A stretch of DNA of 64,000 nt from Marinobacter fonticola (GCF_008122265.1 NZ_CP043042.1:4278001-4342000); one strand, 5' to 3'. Shown: positions 35,260 to 45,034, counted from the first letter of the stretch. Program-made: numbers and translations. Notes: a model not told the origin generated them from the sequence alone.

Positions 35260-36069
35260 ATGAGCAAGAAGCGACGCGAAATTCCGGTTTTCGAGCAGCC
35301 GATTATCGAGACCCACTGCCACCTGGACTACCTCAAGGACAGGCCGCTGGCAGAGACGCTCGCCGAGGCCCAGCGCGTTAACATCGAGCGCATCGTTACG
35401 ATTGCCGTATCGCCGGACAACCTAGCAACCGTGCGCGAACTCACGAACCAGGCCGATTTTGTCTACGGCACTCAAGGTGTGCATCCTCACGATGCGGAGA
35501 GCTACACCGACGCCGCTGAAGCGGAGATCCGCGCTCACGTGGGCGGTGACAAAATGGTCGCTGTCGGCGAGATCGGTCTGGACTATTTCTACGACAACGC
35601 CGACCGCGACGTCCAACGGGCCGTTTTCCGCCGCCAGCTCCAGATCGCCTGCGATACGGATCGGCCGGTCGTGATCCACAGCCGCGAAGCCGACGAGGAT
35701 ACGATCGACATTCTCAAAGAATTCGAAAGCACCCTGAAGCGCCGGGGGGTCATTCACAGCTTCACGTCCGGCCCGGGACTGGCGCGGTATGCACTGGACC
35801 AAGGGTGGTGCCTGGGTTTCAACGGTATATCGACGTTCAACAAGGCAGAGAACGTACGGGACATCATTCGCATGACGCCGATCGACCAGCTACTGCTGGA
35901 AACCGATTCGCCTTTCCTCACCCCGGTGCCCTACCGCGGTCGCGAAAACGCGCCGTTCTATATTCCGTTCGTTGCGGAAAAGGTGGCGGACGTCAAGGCA
36001 TTGCCGCTGGACGAGGTGCTCACCACGACCTACCGGAACAGCTTACGCACGTTCTTTCCTCACGGGTGA
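35260..36069 (+). CDS. TatD-family metal-dependent hydrolase
   Basis: 269 residues from the ATG at 35260 (the upstream TTG at 35236 lacks support). Metal-binding HxH in ETHCHLDYL (His19, His21), VGEIGLDYFYD Glu, VIHSREADEDT His, IHSFTSGP His and LLLETDSPFLTPVPYRGREN Asp are in the usual TatD order. Members are 3'-5' exonucleases of single-stranded DNA or RNA or of unknown substrate. It is a paralogue type rather than the tat-operon gene. Confidence 0.9.
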   Translation: MSKKRREIPVFEQPIIETHCHLDYLKDRPLAETLAEAQRVNIERIVTIAVSPDNLATVRELTNQADFVYGTQGVHPHDAESYTDAAEAEIRAHVGGDKMVAVGEIGLDYFYDNADRDVQRAVFRRQLQIACDTDRPVVIHSREADEDTIDILKEFESTLKRRGVIHSFTSGPGLARYALDQGWCLGFNGISTFNKAENVRDIIRMTPIDQLLLETDSPFLTPVPYRGRENAPFYIPFVAEKVADVKALPLDEVLTTTYRNSLRTFFPHG

Positions 36070-36268
36070 TCCCGAGCGCCCAGCGGCCGCCGAATTAAAT
36101 CGAAAACTATGGCGGCGATAGGGCGTGCAGCTACCGATTTCACTACTTTTTGCAAACCGTCAGAGTGCGCCATCGTCTAGACTCGCTATAACGACGTATA
36201 GTTTTAAACGACAGGGTCATGTCAGTCTTCGCCGAATCTCTCCAATCGCGGGAGTACATCGAACGTTC

Positions 36269-37477
36269 ATGATAAAGCGCATCCCTCTCTCAGCCCTCAA
36301 AGTCGGCATGTACATTACCGACATGAACAACGATTGGATTCCCCACAGTAACGACAAACGTCGCGGGGTCGTCCAGCGCGAGGACATTATTGAAAAAATA
36401 GCGCGGCTGGGCGTGCGGCATGTCTACATTGATACCGCCAGGGGTCTGGATTCCAGTGAAGGCGTTCCGCTTCAGGACGTTGACCGCTCCAATGAAACGC
36501 TGCTGCAGCAAGCCGGCGGCCTCAAGCCCCAACTGACGCCATATACCGGGCGTGACGAAGAGATCATCATTGCCAAGCGCATCCATAACGAGACTCAGAG
36601 CCTGGTCGGCAGTCTGATGCAGAACGTTAAGCTAGGCCAGGCCATCGATTTGTCGCCGGTACACGAGCTGGCGGAAAATCTCCAAGGTTCGGTGTTCCGC
36701 AATCCCAATGCCATGGCCTGCCTGGGCCGTATCCGCGAGAAAGACAACTATCTGCTGGAGCACTCGGTCAACCTGAGCGTACTGATGTCGATCTTCGGCA
36801 AGGCCATGAAGCACTCGCCTGAAGTCCTCCTACAAACCGTGGTAGGTGCGCTGCTGCACGATATCGGCAAAATCCTCACGCCGGACGATATCCTGCACAA
36901 GCCGGGACGCCTCACGCCGGAGGAGTTCGAGGTGATGAAGCGACACGCGCTCGATTCCTACAAGATCCTAGCGGGCACGGAAGGCATCGGCGAGCTGACG
37001 CTGCTTACCGCGGGCCAGCACCACGAGCGCATGGATGGTAGCGGCTACCCCGAAGGCCTCAAGGGCGACAAAATTTCTGTTTATGGCCGGATGGTCGCGA
37101 TTGCAGACGTCTATGACGCGATTACCTCCAACCGGGTCTACCATAGCGCCATGACGCCCACACAAGGGCTGAAAAAGCTGCTGGAATGGAGCGGCGACCA
37201 TCTGGACCCGGAACTGGTGCGCCAGTTCATCCGCTGTATCGGCATTTATCCGGTCGGCTCGCTGGTCCTTATGGAAAGTGGCCGCCTGGGTGTGGTGATC
37301 GAGGGCAACGAGGACGACCAACGCCTGCCGGTGGTGCGCATCATGTATCACACCCGTTTCCGTATGCCGATCAAGGTGGAAACCCTGGATCTGGCCAAGC
37401 CCAGTGCTCAGGACCGGATTGTACGGGCCGTTGACCCGGCCACCTATAAGATCGATGTCAGGCGATTTCTGGCGTAG
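36269..37477 (+). CDS. HD-GYP domain c-di-GMP phosphodiesterase with DUF3391
   Basis: 402 residues from the ATG at 36269 (MIKRIPLSALKVGMYITDMN, the typical DUF3391 N-terminus, about 1-95). HD-GYP domain about 150-330 with HDIGK (His197-Asp198) and the full HHERMDGSGYP signature near 252. All metal-binding residues are visible, so it probably degrades c-di-GMP to pGpG or GMP. Cytoplasmic, no receiver domain. Third c-di-GMP-type protein in the window. Confidence 0.92.
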   Translation: MIKRIPLSALKVGMYITDMNNDWIPHSNDKRRGVVQREDIIEKIARLGVRHVYIDTARGLDSSEGVPLQDVDRSNETLLQQAGGLKPQLTPYTGRDEEIIIAKRIHNETQSLVGSLMQNVKLGQAIDLSPVHELAENLQGSVFRNPNAMACLGRIREKDNYLLEHSVNLSVLMSIFGKAMKHSPEVLLQTVVGALLHDIGKILTPDDILHKPGRLTPEEFEVMKRHALDSYKILAGTEGIGELTLLTAGQHHERMDGSGYPEGLKGDKISVYGRMVAIADVYDAITSNRVYHSAMTPTQGLKKLLEWSGDHLDPELVRQFIRCIGIYPVGSLVLMESGRLGVVIEGNEDDQRLPVVRIMYHTRFRMPIKVETLDLAKPSAQDRIVRAVDPATYKIDVRRFLA

Positions 37478-37532
37478 TGCCCAACGTTGTTCTGGACGGT
37501 CAAATTCAACATAGGTCTGCTACGCCGTGCCG

Positions 37533-37903
37533 GAAGTGAATGGATGCCATCGCTTCCGCTGTCCTGGATGGCCCTCCCCAGTGTGCTGTCTGGTGAATGC
37601 GTTGACCTACTGCGAGCATCTGAGGACTTTGGGCAAGGCGCTGGGACCGCAGGCATGGTGGTTCCATGTCAAGAAGCAGCAACGCAGATCCAAAGTCCTC
37701 AGATGCTCGCCCGAAGGGAGGCCCTGAGAATCTGGCTAGCGGCGTTGCGGCGACTCGATGTGGAACCACCACATCTTCACCGCCGCGCCTTACTATCCAG
37801 ATTCTCAGGGCCTCAGTAGGACAACGCATTCACCAGACAGCACACTAGCCATGACGACCGGGGCGTCCCTGCCCCTCCTACAGCGATGGCATCCATTCAC
37901 TTC
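37533..37903 (-). repeat. Type-2 palindromic repeat split by element B
   Basis: Outer inverted repeat of 22 bp, perfect: GAAGTGAATGGATGCCATCG.. at 37533-37554 and its complement at 37882-37903. Left half 37533-37579 (47 bp) retains TCCTGGATGGCC (37562-37573); right half 37847-37903 (57 bp). Together 104 bp, the size of the intact copies (106 and 107 bp). The family core is read on the minus strand. The two halves are separated exactly by the ends of element B. Confidence 0.85.
37580..37846. repeat. 267-bp two-armed palindromic element, copy B
   Basis: Terminal inverted repeats of 33 bp with one mismatch (37580-37612 and 37814-37846; ends AGTGTGCTGTCTGGTGAATG). Arm Y: perfect 21-bp stem (37612-37632 with 37690-37710) and apex CATGG-TGGTT-CCATG. 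Linker CCCGAAGGGAGG. Arm X: stem AGGCCCTGAGAATCTGG (37719-37735) with complement at 37797-37813, identical to copy A, and apex TGTGG-AACCA-CCACA. Arm order is reversed relative to copy A. Inserted in a type-2 repeat. Confidence 0.9.
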
Positions 37904-37943
37904 TTCTGACCTCGACGTTATTCGCTTCTTAGAAAGCGAACAA

Positions 37944-39125
37944 TCAACTATCGTCCAGATGCTTGCCCAGCATCGCGTGATACAGCTCCCGGTCGCCAAT
38001 TGCGCCGGTGATGGCTCCATTTTCCTCCACCAGCAGGCTGTGACCGGTGAAGTAGCGGATCTCCACCGCTTCGCGCAGCGGCGTGGACGGGGCGATGCAG
38101 GTGGGCTTCTGGGCCAGGCTTTCGATGGCCTGTCCTTCGCTCCAGCTCTGGGTCTGGTAGGTTTGGCCCTGGCTGGTGACGACAGCCCTCTCGGCGCTCT
38201 CCGGTGTGTGCAGCCAGGTGTCGTAGCGTTTGTTGAGGCAGCGGTTGCCTTCGTCATCTACCGCTACGTCGCCGATCGGCAACATCAGCGACCGGACCGC
38301 CAACACGTTGAGCGGGTTGGTGCTGGCCACGAAGCTTTTAACGTAGTCGTTCTCCGGCTTGAGCACGATGGACTCGGGCTTGCCGTGCTGGACGATCTGG
38401 CCGTCCTTCATGATAGCGATGTGGGAGCCCAGCTTGAGCGCCTCGTCCAGGTCGTGGCTGACGAAGACGATGGTCTTCTGCAAATCTTCCTGAAGCGTCA
38501 GCAGCTCGTCCTGTAACTGGTGGCGGATCAGCGGGTCCAGGGCCGAGAACGGCTCGTCCATCAGCAAAATTTCCGATTCGGTCGCCAGGGCGCGGGCCAG
38601 GCCCACCCGTTGGCGCATGCCGCCGGACAGTTCGTCGGGTCGGCACTTGGCCCAATCCTGCAGGCCCACCAGCTCTAACTGACGCTGGACCTTTTTTTGC
38701 CTTTCGGCCTTGCTCAGGCTCTGCAGCTCCAGACCAAAGCCGACATTTTCCTCCACCGTCAGCCAAGGCATCAGCGCAAAGCTCTGGAACACCATGGAGA
38801 CGCGACGGGTGCGGATATCCCGCTGCACCTTGTCGCTGGCCTGGGTAAAGTCCACCGACTGGTTGTCGTGCTGGATGCGGATCGAACCGCTGGTGACTTT
38901 GTTCAAGCCGTTGATACAGCGCAGCAGGCTGGACTTGCCCGAGCCGGACAGGCCCATGAGCACACAGATTTCACCCTTCTTGATGGATAGGTTCGCGCCC
39001 TGCACCCCCACCACCAAACCGGTCTGTTCACGGATGGCCTCGCGGTCGAGGCCCTGTTCGATCATTGGCAAGGCCCGCTGGGGTTGCTTGCCGAAAACCA
39101 CATTCACGTTTTTCAGCTCAATCAT
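37944..39125 (-). CDS. choV: Choline/glycine betaine ABC transporter ATPase
   Basis: 393 residues. Walker A GLSGSGKSS (about 59-67), signature LSGGMRQR, Walker B ILLMDEPFSALDP and switch VFVSHDLDEAL, then a C-terminal CBS-type regulatory region (about 280-393), as in ProV/ChoV. Drives uptake of choline or betaine across the inner membrane with ChoW and ChoX. The start overlaps choW by 4 bases. Last gene of the bet/cho run. Confidence 0.92.
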   Translation of the reverse strand: MIELKNVNVVFGKQPQRALPMIEQGLDREAIREQTGLVVGVQGANLSIKKGEICVLMGLSGSGKSSLLRCINGLNKVTSGSIRIQHDNQSVDFTQASDKVQRDIRTRRVSMVFQSFALMPWLTVEENVGFGLELQSLSKAERQKKVQRQLELVGLQDWAKCRPDELSGGMRQRVGLARALATESEILLMDEPFSALDPLIRHQLQDELLTLQEDLQKTIVFVSHDLDEALKLGSHIAIMKDGQIVQHGKPESIVLKPENDYVKSFVASTNPLNVLAVRSLMLPIGDVAVDDEGNRCLNKRYDTWLHTPESAERAVVTSQGQTYQTQSWSEGQAIESLAQKPTCIAPSTPLREAVEIRYFTGHSLLVEENGAITGAIGDRELYHAMLGKHLDDS

Positions 39126-39970
39126 GCGGAAGCCTCCCCGGGATTTTTCTGACGGAAGAAACGGTCCATCCAGATTGCCAGCAGGACGATGGCCAGACCA
39201 GCTTCAAAACCCTTGCCGATATCCACGGTGTTCAGCGCCCGCACGACCGGCACGCCCAGACCATCGGCGCCGACCAGTGCGGCGATCACGACCATCGACA
39301 GCGACAGCATGATGCACTGGGTAATCCCTGCGCCAATAGAACTCATGGCGGCGGGAAGCTCAATCTTGAACAGCAGTTGGCGGTCGGTGCAGCCAAAGGC
39401 CTTGCCTGCTTCCACCAACTCGGTCGGCACCTGGGAAATCCCCAAGTACGTCAGGCGCACCGGCGCGGCGATGGCAAAGATAATGGTGGAAATCACGCCC
39501 GGCACCACGCCCAGTCCGAACAGCGTCAGCGTGGGAATCAGATAGACGAAGGGCGGAATGGTCTGCATCAGGTCCAGAATCGGCTGGATCGCCTTGTACA
39601 GCCATTGGTGATGCGCCGCGTAAATACCCAGCGGTATCCCGATGACGACACAAAGAATCGTGGCGTAGAGCACCAGCGATAGGGTCGCCATGGTGTCTTC
39701 CCAATAGCCCAGGTTCCAGATCAGCAGAAAGCTGATCAGGGTAAAAGCGGTCAGGCCCCAGCGGCGATGACGTAGGTGCGCCGCCACGGTAAACAGGGCC
39801 ACCATCACACCCGGCGGCACCCAAAGCAGGCCGTCGGTCAGTCCATGGATTAGACCGCCGAGGTTTTCCGACACGGCATCGAAGAATCCGCTACCGTTAT
39901 CGACGAGAAAATTGACAACCTCTTCCATGAAGTCGCCGAATGGCAATTGATGCTCGGTTATCCAGCTCAT
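39122..39970 (-). CDS. choW: Choline/glycine betaine ABC transporter permease
   Basis: 282 residues from the ATG at 39970 (MSWITEHQLPFGDFMEEVVN); a longer in-frame GTG start at 40033 lacks support. About six hydrophobic segments and the ABC-permease EAA loop ELVEAGKAFGCTDRQLLFKI (about 190-209). Family ProW/ChoW. Overlaps choV by 4 bases and follows choX by 75 bp. Confidence 0.92.
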   Translation of the reverse strand: MSWITEHQLPFGDFMEEVVNFLVDNGSGFFDAVSENLGGLIHGLTDGLLWVPPGVMVALFTVAAHLRHRRWGLTAFTLISFLLIWNLGYWEDTMATLSLVLYATILCVVIGIPLGIYAAHHQWLYKAIQPILDLMQTIPPFVYLIPTLTLFGLGVVPGVISTIIFAIAAPVRLTYLGISQVPTELVEAGKAFGCTDRQLLFKIELPAAMSSIGAGITQCIMLSLSMVVIAALVGADGLGVPVVRALNTVDIGKGFEAGLAIVLLAIWMDRFFRQKNPGEASA

Positions 39971-40045
39971 GGTGTCGTGTCTTTTCAAATTCAGGAAGGA
40001 TTCCGGCGCCGGCTCCAACAGAGCCCGGCGCACAGAAACGAAGGC

Positions 40046-40975
40046 TTACTTCAGGCTCGCCTTGACCGCCGGCAGCGCAGGCTTACCGTCGAGGGTGGTC
40101 ACGCCTTCGAGCCACTTGTCGAGTACGGACGGGTTGTTCGCCAGCCACGCGTGGGCGGCATCGCGGGGCTCTTCGCCGTCGTTAAGGATGGCGCCCATCA
40201 CTTCATTTTCCATCTGCAGGGAGAATTCCAGGTTCTTCAGTAGCTGGCCGACATTCTGGCACTCGTTCAAGTAGCCCTCGCGCACGTTGGTGTGAACAGA
40301 TGCACCGCCATAGTTCGGACCGAAGAAATCGTCACCGCCGGAGAGGTATTCCAGCTCGTGGTTGGCGTTCATCGGGTGCGGCTCCCAGGCCAGGAACACA
40401 ATCCAGTCGTCGCGGCGTACGGCGCGACCCACCTGAGACAGCATGCCGGCTTCACTGGACTCGACCACGCGGAAGTCGTTCAGGCCGAAGGCGCCCTTTT
40501 CGATCATGTCCTGAATCAGACGGTTGCCGTCGTTACCCGGCTCGATGCCATAGATGCGGTTGTCGAACTTGTCCGCATTCTCGGCGATATCTTCAAAGCT
40601 GGTCACACCGGCGTCGTAGACATACTTGGGCACCGCCAGGGTATACTTAGCGCCGGTGAGGTTGGTGCGAACATCCTCAACTTCACCGCTTTTCAGATAC
40701 GGACGAATGTCCGCTTCCATGGTGGGCATCCAGTTGCCCAGGAACACGTCGATATCGTCGTTCTCGAGCGAGCGGTAAGTGACCGGCACGGACAGGACTT
40801 TGGCTTCCGGCTGGTAGCCCATGCCTTCCAGTACTTCGGAGGTCAGCGCGGTGGTGGCGGTAATGTCGGTCCAGCCCACATCGGCAAAACGCACGGTTTC
40901 GCATTCCTGATTCGGGGCGGCCATCGCCGCGCCGCTTAACATCAGACCATTGAGAGCCAAAAAGAACTTCTTCAT
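40046..40975 (-). CDS. choX: Choline-binding periplasmic protein
   Basis: 309 residues from the ATG at 40975 with AAGGAGATAACG directly upstream; an in-frame start at 41038 is rejected. Signal peptide about 1-19 (ends AMAAP). Type-II binding fold with CETVRFADVGWTDITATTAL, DVFLGNWMPTMEADIRP and LAWEPHPMNANHELEYL; the conserved aromatic residues would form the cage for the quaternary ammonium group. Placement right after betA favours choline as ligand. Confidence 0.92.
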   Translation of the reverse strand: MKKFFLALNGLMLSGAAMAAPNQECETVRFADVGWTDITATTALTSEVLEGMGYQPEAKVLSVPVTYRSLENDDIDVFLGNWMPTMEADIRPYLKSGEVEDVRTNLTGAKYTLAVPKYVYDAGVTSFEDIAENADKFDNRIYGIEPGNDGNRLIQDMIEKGAFGLNDFRVVESSEAGMLSQVGRAVRRDDWIVFLAWEPHPMNANHELEYLSGGDDFFGPNYGGASVHTNVREGYLNECQNVGQLLKNLEFSLQMENEVMGAILNDGEEPRDAAHAWLANNPSVLDKWLEGVTTLDGKPALPAVKASLK

Positions 40976-41158
40976 CGTTATCTCCTTTCTCCAGCTGGAG
41001 GAGCCTGTGAGAAACACCCGGCCTGGGTCCGCAAGCACATCGACCTGCAGGCCACATCGAGTATCTGTCAGACGCTCCCCGTTTCTTTTGTGAAATAACC
41101 CGTCGTAAAAAGCATTAGTGCAAAACTTCGTTATCGTTACGAACGCCGGTCTCGGCGC

Positions 41159-42826
41159 TTATCGCTGCTTGCTGCGCCAGTCCGGATGTTCCCAGACAGC
41201 CACCGGCGTGGGATGCAGCGGATCCCGGCCGCGGATATGATCCGCGCATTTCTCTGCCAGCATGATCGTCGGCCCGTTGAGGTTGCCACTCACCACACTG
41301 GGCATGATCGACGCATCCACCACCCGTAGGTTTTGCACGCCGTAGACCCGCGCCTGCTCGTCCACCACGGCCATGGGATCGTCGGCACGGCCCATCTTGC
41401 AGGTGCAGGAGGGGTGGTAGGCGCTGTCCGAATACTGCCGGACGAAGGCATCGATATCGGCGTCGGAGGTCATGTTCGCGCCCGGCCGCAGTTCCTTGCC
41501 CCGATACGGGTCAAACGCCTTCTGGGCGAAAATCTCGCGGGTCAGCTTGACGCTCTCGCGCATTTCCCAGCGGTCCCGCTCGGTGCTGAGCAGGTTGGGG
41601 TCGATGATCGGATGATCGCCTGGCTTGTCCGATTTCAGTTTCAAGTGGCCACGACTGGTGGGGCGCATGGGGCCCACGTGAACTTGAAAACCGTGACATT
41701 CGGCATCCTTCCGGCCGTGGTCCAGCACCTGGGACGGCAGGAAGTGGAACTGAATGTCCGGGTGGCGCACCCCCGCTTCGGAGCGGATAAATCCGCCGGC
41801 CTCCAGGTGCGTCGTCCGGCAGGCGCCCCAGTCATGATTCAGGAACCACTTCACCCCGGCGATGGTCTTGCCCGGCTGGGTCGTGTACTTGTAGAGCGTG
41901 ATCGGCTGCTTGCACTCATGCTGGACGTAGAGCTCCAGGTGATCCTGCAAGTTCTGGCCCACCCCGGGGCGATCCGCCTTCACCTCGATACCCAGCTTCT
42001 CCAGGTCTGCCGCGGGGCCGATACCGGAGAGCATCAGCAACTGGGGCGAATTGATCGCGCCGCTGCTGACAATGACCTCTTTGCGTGCAGCCACGCGAAT
42101 CGTTTTGCCATCCTGCACGTATTCAACGCCCACGGCGTTGTCGCCATCGAACAGTATGCGCTGGGTCATCGCGCCGGTTTCAGCGGTCAGGTTGGGCCGC
42201 TCCAGCACCGGGCGCAAATAGGCCTGAGCCGCGCTCCAGCGTTTACCCTGCTTGATGGTCATGTCCATCAAGCCCACGCCTTCCTGCTGGTAGCCGTTCA
42301 TATCCTCCGTGAAGGGATACCCAGCCTCCTTGCCAGCGTCGATAAAGGCATCGAACAGCGGGTTGGGCTCGTCGCCGGTATGGACATTGAGCGGGCCGCT
42401 GCCGCCCCGGTAATCGTCGGCGCCCTTCTCGCGGGACTCCGACTTACGGAAGTACGGTAGCACGTCCTGATAGCGCCAGCCGGTGGCGCCCTCTTCGTGC
42501 CAGCGGTCGTAGTCGTAGGCGTGGCCCCGGATATAGACCATGGCGTTGAGCGCGGAACCGCCGCCCCAGACTTTACCCCGGGGCCAATAGAGGCGACGGT
42601 TATCCATGAACGCCTGCGGTTCGGTGTGGTAGTACCAGTTGTATTTTTCATCCATGAGGTTGTACATCAGGGCCGCCGGCATATGGATTTTCCAGGTGTC
42701 GTCCTTGCGGCCTGCTTCCAGTACCAAGACCTGGTCCTGACCGTCCTCGGTCAGCCGGTTTGCCAGCACGCAACCGGCCGAGCCGGTGCCTACCACCACA
42801 TAGTCAAACTCACGATCAAACTTCAA
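41159..42826 (-). CDS. betA: Choline dehydrogenase
   Basis: FAD-dependent GMC oxidoreductase converting choline to betaine aldehyde (and further to betaine), 555 residues. The start is TTG at 42826 with GGGAG seven bases upstream. FAD Rossmann motif VVGTGSAGC (11-19), PRGKVWGGGSALNAMVYIRG (GMC signature 1), SSGAINSPQLLMLSGIGP (signature 2) and catalytic His in YHPSCTCKMG near 460. Membrane-associated, passing electrons to the respiratory chain. Between betB and choX in one operon. Confidence 0.96.
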   Translation of the reverse strand: MKFDREFDYVVVGTGSAGCVLANRLTEDGQDQVLVLEAGRKDDTWKIHMPAALMYNLMDEKYNWYYHTEPQAFMDNRRLYWPRGKVWGGGSALNAMVYIRGHAYDYDRWHEEGATGWRYQDVLPYFRKSESREKGADDYRGGSGPLNVHTGDEPNPLFDAFIDAGKEAGYPFTEDMNGYQQEGVGLMDMTIKQGKRWSAAQAYLRPVLERPNLTAETGAMTQRILFDGDNAVGVEYVQDGKTIRVAARKEVIVSSGAINSPQLLMLSGIGPAADLEKLGIEVKADRPGVGQNLQDHLELYVQHECKQPITLYKYTTQPGKTIAGVKWFLNHDWGACRTTHLEAGGFIRSEAGVRHPDIQFHFLPSQVLDHGRKDAECHGFQVHVGPMRPTSRGHLKLKSDKPGDHPIIDPNLLSTERDRWEMRESVKLTREIFAQKAFDPYRGKELRPGANMTSDADIDAFVRQYSDSAYHPSCTCKMGRADDPMAVVDEQARVYGVQNLRVVDASIMPSVVSGNLNGPTIMLAEKCADHIRGRDPLHPTPVAVWEHPDWRSKQR

Positions 42827-42914
42827 GACTGTCTCCCCTGCTGTTTGCAGTATGGTGCAGCGCTTCGCGGGTGCGTCTGGACGCCTATCAAACAGAACGG
42901 CGCTTGCCCTTTAA

Positions 42915-44378
42915 TCAAAACGGCGCTTCAAGAGGCACCATCCCCACGTAAACCGATTTGGTCTGGGTGTAATGTTCGATGGCCTCACGGCCGTTTTCCC
43001 GGCCCAGGCCCGATAGCTTGTAGCCGCCCACCGGCATTTCCGCCGGCGACGCGCCCCAGCTGTTGATCCAGCAGATACCGGCCTCGAGCCGATGGATGAC
43101 CCGATGCGCCTTCATCAAGTCCCGGGTAAACACGCCTGCGGCCAGGCCGTATTCGGTATCGTTAGCGCGCCGGACCACTTCATCCTCGTCGTCAAACGGC
43201 AGCACCGCCATGACCGGGCCGAAAATTTCCTCACGGACGATGGTCATATCGTCCCGGCAGTCGGCAAACACCGTGGGCGCGACGAAGTAGCCGTTCTCAA
43301 CGCCCGCCGGGCGCAAACCTACGCCGCCGGTAACCAGACGCGCACCCTCGCTCTCGCCGGTTTCGATGAACTGCATCACTTTGTCACGGTGGTCGGCGCT
43401 GATCAGGGCACCCAGGTTGGTCTCGGGATTCATGGGGTCACCGGCAACGATGTTGTTCTCGGTGCGGTTGGCCAGTTTTTCGAGGAACTGGTCGTAGACA
43501 GCGCGCTGGACAAACACCCGGGTGCCGTTGGTGCAGACTTCACCCTGGGTGTAGAAGTTGCCCATCATGGCGCCGGAGACCGCCTGATCGAGATCCGCAT
43601 CGTCGAAAATCACCATCGGCGACTTGCCGCCCAGCTCCATGGTGACGGACTTGAGGGTCTTCGCCGCATCGCCCATAACTGTGCGGCCAGTCTCGGCCTC
43701 GCCGGTAAACGTCACTTTGGCGATACGTGGATGGCCCGTCAGCATCTGACCGACGCGGTAATCGCCCTGTACCACATTGAAGACACCGGCCGGAACGCCA
43801 GCCTCTATAAAAATCTCCGCCAGCTTGAGGGCGCCCAGCGGCGTCTCCTCGGACGGCTTGTAGATCATGCTGTTACCACAAGCCAGCGCCGGCGCCGACT
43901 TCCAGCAAGCGATCTGCAGGGGGTAGTTCCAGGCGCCGATACCCGCACAGACACCCAACGGCTCGCGGCGGGTGTAGAAAAAATCGGGGCCTACCGGCTG
44001 GCTGATACCTTCGATGCTGGATGCCTGGCCGGCGAAATACTCCACCGCATCCGCACCGGTGATCACATCCACGACGCTGGCTTCCTGCCAGGGCTTGCCT
44101 GTATCCAGTACTTCGATTTCCGCCAGCTCGTCGTTACGCTCGCGCAGCAGTAGTGCCGCTTCGTTAAGAATACGGCCGCGCTCAAGACCGGTCAGCGCGG
44201 CCCACTCGCGAAAACCGCGTTCAGCGCTGTCCACTGCCGCGGCCATGACCGTCTCGTCGGCCTGCTCCACCTGGTAGATCACCGCGCCGGTGGCCGGGTT
44301 GACGACATCAAAGGTTTCACCGCTCTGATTGGATAGGTAGTGGCCATCGACAAACGATGGGTAAACAGGAAGACTCAT
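42915..44378 (-). CDS. betB: Betaine aldehyde dehydrogenase
   Basis: Oxidises betaine aldehyde to glycine betaine with NAD(P). 487 residues. [11 protein letters not shown], catalytic Glu in [12 protein letters not shown] and catalytic Cys in [12 protein letters not shown] (about 281) are present; the surrounding [17 protein letters not shown] is diagnostic of BetB. The start overlaps the betI stop by 4 bases (ATGA) and has GGAG upstream. Confidence 0.96.
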   Translation of the reverse strand: MSLPVYPSFVDGHYLSNQSGETFDVVNPATGAVIYQVEQADETVMAAAVDSAERGFREWAALTGLERGRILNEAALLLRERNDELAEIEVLDTGKPWQEASVVDVITGADAVEYFAGQASSIEGISQPVGPDFFYTRREPLGVCAGIGAWNYPLQIACWKSAPALACGNSMIYKPSEETPLGALKLAEIFIEAGVPAGVFNVVQGDYRVGQMLTGHPRIAKVTFTGEAETGRTVMGDAAKTLKSVTMELGGKSPMVIFDDADLDQAVSGAMMGNFYTQGEVCTNGTRVFVQRAVYDQFLEKLANRTENNIVAGDPMNPETNLGALISADHRDKVMQFIETGESEGARLVTGGVGLRPAGVENGYFVAPTVFADCRDDMTIVREEIFGPVMAVLPFDDEDEVVRRANDTEYGLAAGVFTRDLMKAHRVIHRLEAGICWINSWGASPAEMPVGGYKLSGLGRENGREAIEHYTQTKSVYVGMVPLEAPF

Positions 44379-44974
44379 GATCGCACTCCGTTATTCGCCT
44401 GAATCGCCTGATCGATATAGGTCTTACACAATGCGATGGCCTCATCCGGTTCGATGCGGCCTTCACTCATGGCGGCGCGAAGCCAGAAGCCGTCGATCAG
44501 GGCGGCAATGGTTTGGGCTATGCCCTTGACCCGGTCAGCGGGTAACAAGGCTTTGAGGTAGTACTGCAGGTTGGATAGCAGGCGGCGCTCATTGACCCGC
44601 TGCAGGCGCATCAGCTCAGGGCTGTGCATAGCCTGAGTCCAGAACGCCAGCCAGGTCTTCGCCGATTGGGGATCGGTCTGCACACTGGAAAAGTTAGCGT
44701 CGACAATCGCCATCAACCGCTCTCGCGGCGTGTCGGGGCGCGCCTCCATACTGCGCAGAACGTCACCGCACAGACTGGCCAGCAGGTGTCGCATCGCCGC
44801 TTCCAACAACCCCTGTTTGCCACCGAAATAGTGGCTCACAATGCCTACGGACATCCCGGACGCCTCAGCGATCTTGCCGATGGTCGCGCCTTGGAAACCG
44901 TTGGTCTCAATGACCTTCAGCGTGGCGTCAATCAGTTGCTGACGCCGGATTGATTCTACATCCAGCCTTGCCAT
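44375..44974 (-). CDS. betI: TetR-type repressor of choline genes
   Basis: 199 residues. N-terminal TetR helix-turn-helix (about 10-55: [20 protein letters not shown] then [20 protein letters not shown]) and an all-helical ligand domain. BetI represses the bet operon and releases it with choline. First gene of the betIBA-choXWV run. An 8-bp inverted repeat and an overlapping 6-bp one lie just upstream and overlap the likely -35 region, so autoregulation is expected. Confidence 0.95.
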   Translation of the reverse strand: MARLDVESIRRQQLIDATLKVIETNGFQGATIGKIAEASGMSVGIVSHYFGGKQGLLEAAMRHLLASLCGDVLRSMEARPDTPRERLMAIVDANFSSVQTDPQSAKTWLAFWTQAMHSPELMRLQRVNERRLLSNLQYYLKALLPADRVKGIAQTIAALIDGFWLRAAMSEGRIEPDEAIALCKTYIDQAIQANNGVRS

Positions 44975-45006
44975 ACCACCCTCGAGAATAGAATTTTGAA
45001 CACCCT

Positions 45007-45034
45007 TTCAATTCATTGAACGACCATTCAATGA
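45007..45034 (-). promoter_or_regulatory. Candidate BetI operator
   Basis: Perfect inverted repeat TCATTGAA-CGACCA-TTCAATGA (45013-45034), overlapped by TTCAAT-TC-ATTGAA (45007-45020). Starts 33 bp upstream of betI. On the minus strand a TTGAAA (-35) and TATTCT (-10) pair with 15-base spacing begins inside the site. Position and symmetry fit a TetR-family operator; BetI binding is inferred. Confidence 0.75.

Larger units (their letters stand above)
37478..37943. other. Convergent intergenic region with nested repeats
   Basis: 466 bp between the HD-GYP and choV stops. Nearly all of it is a type-2 repeat (37533-37903) split by the 267-bp element B. No gene and no standard terminator with T-tract was seen. 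Confidence 0.8.
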
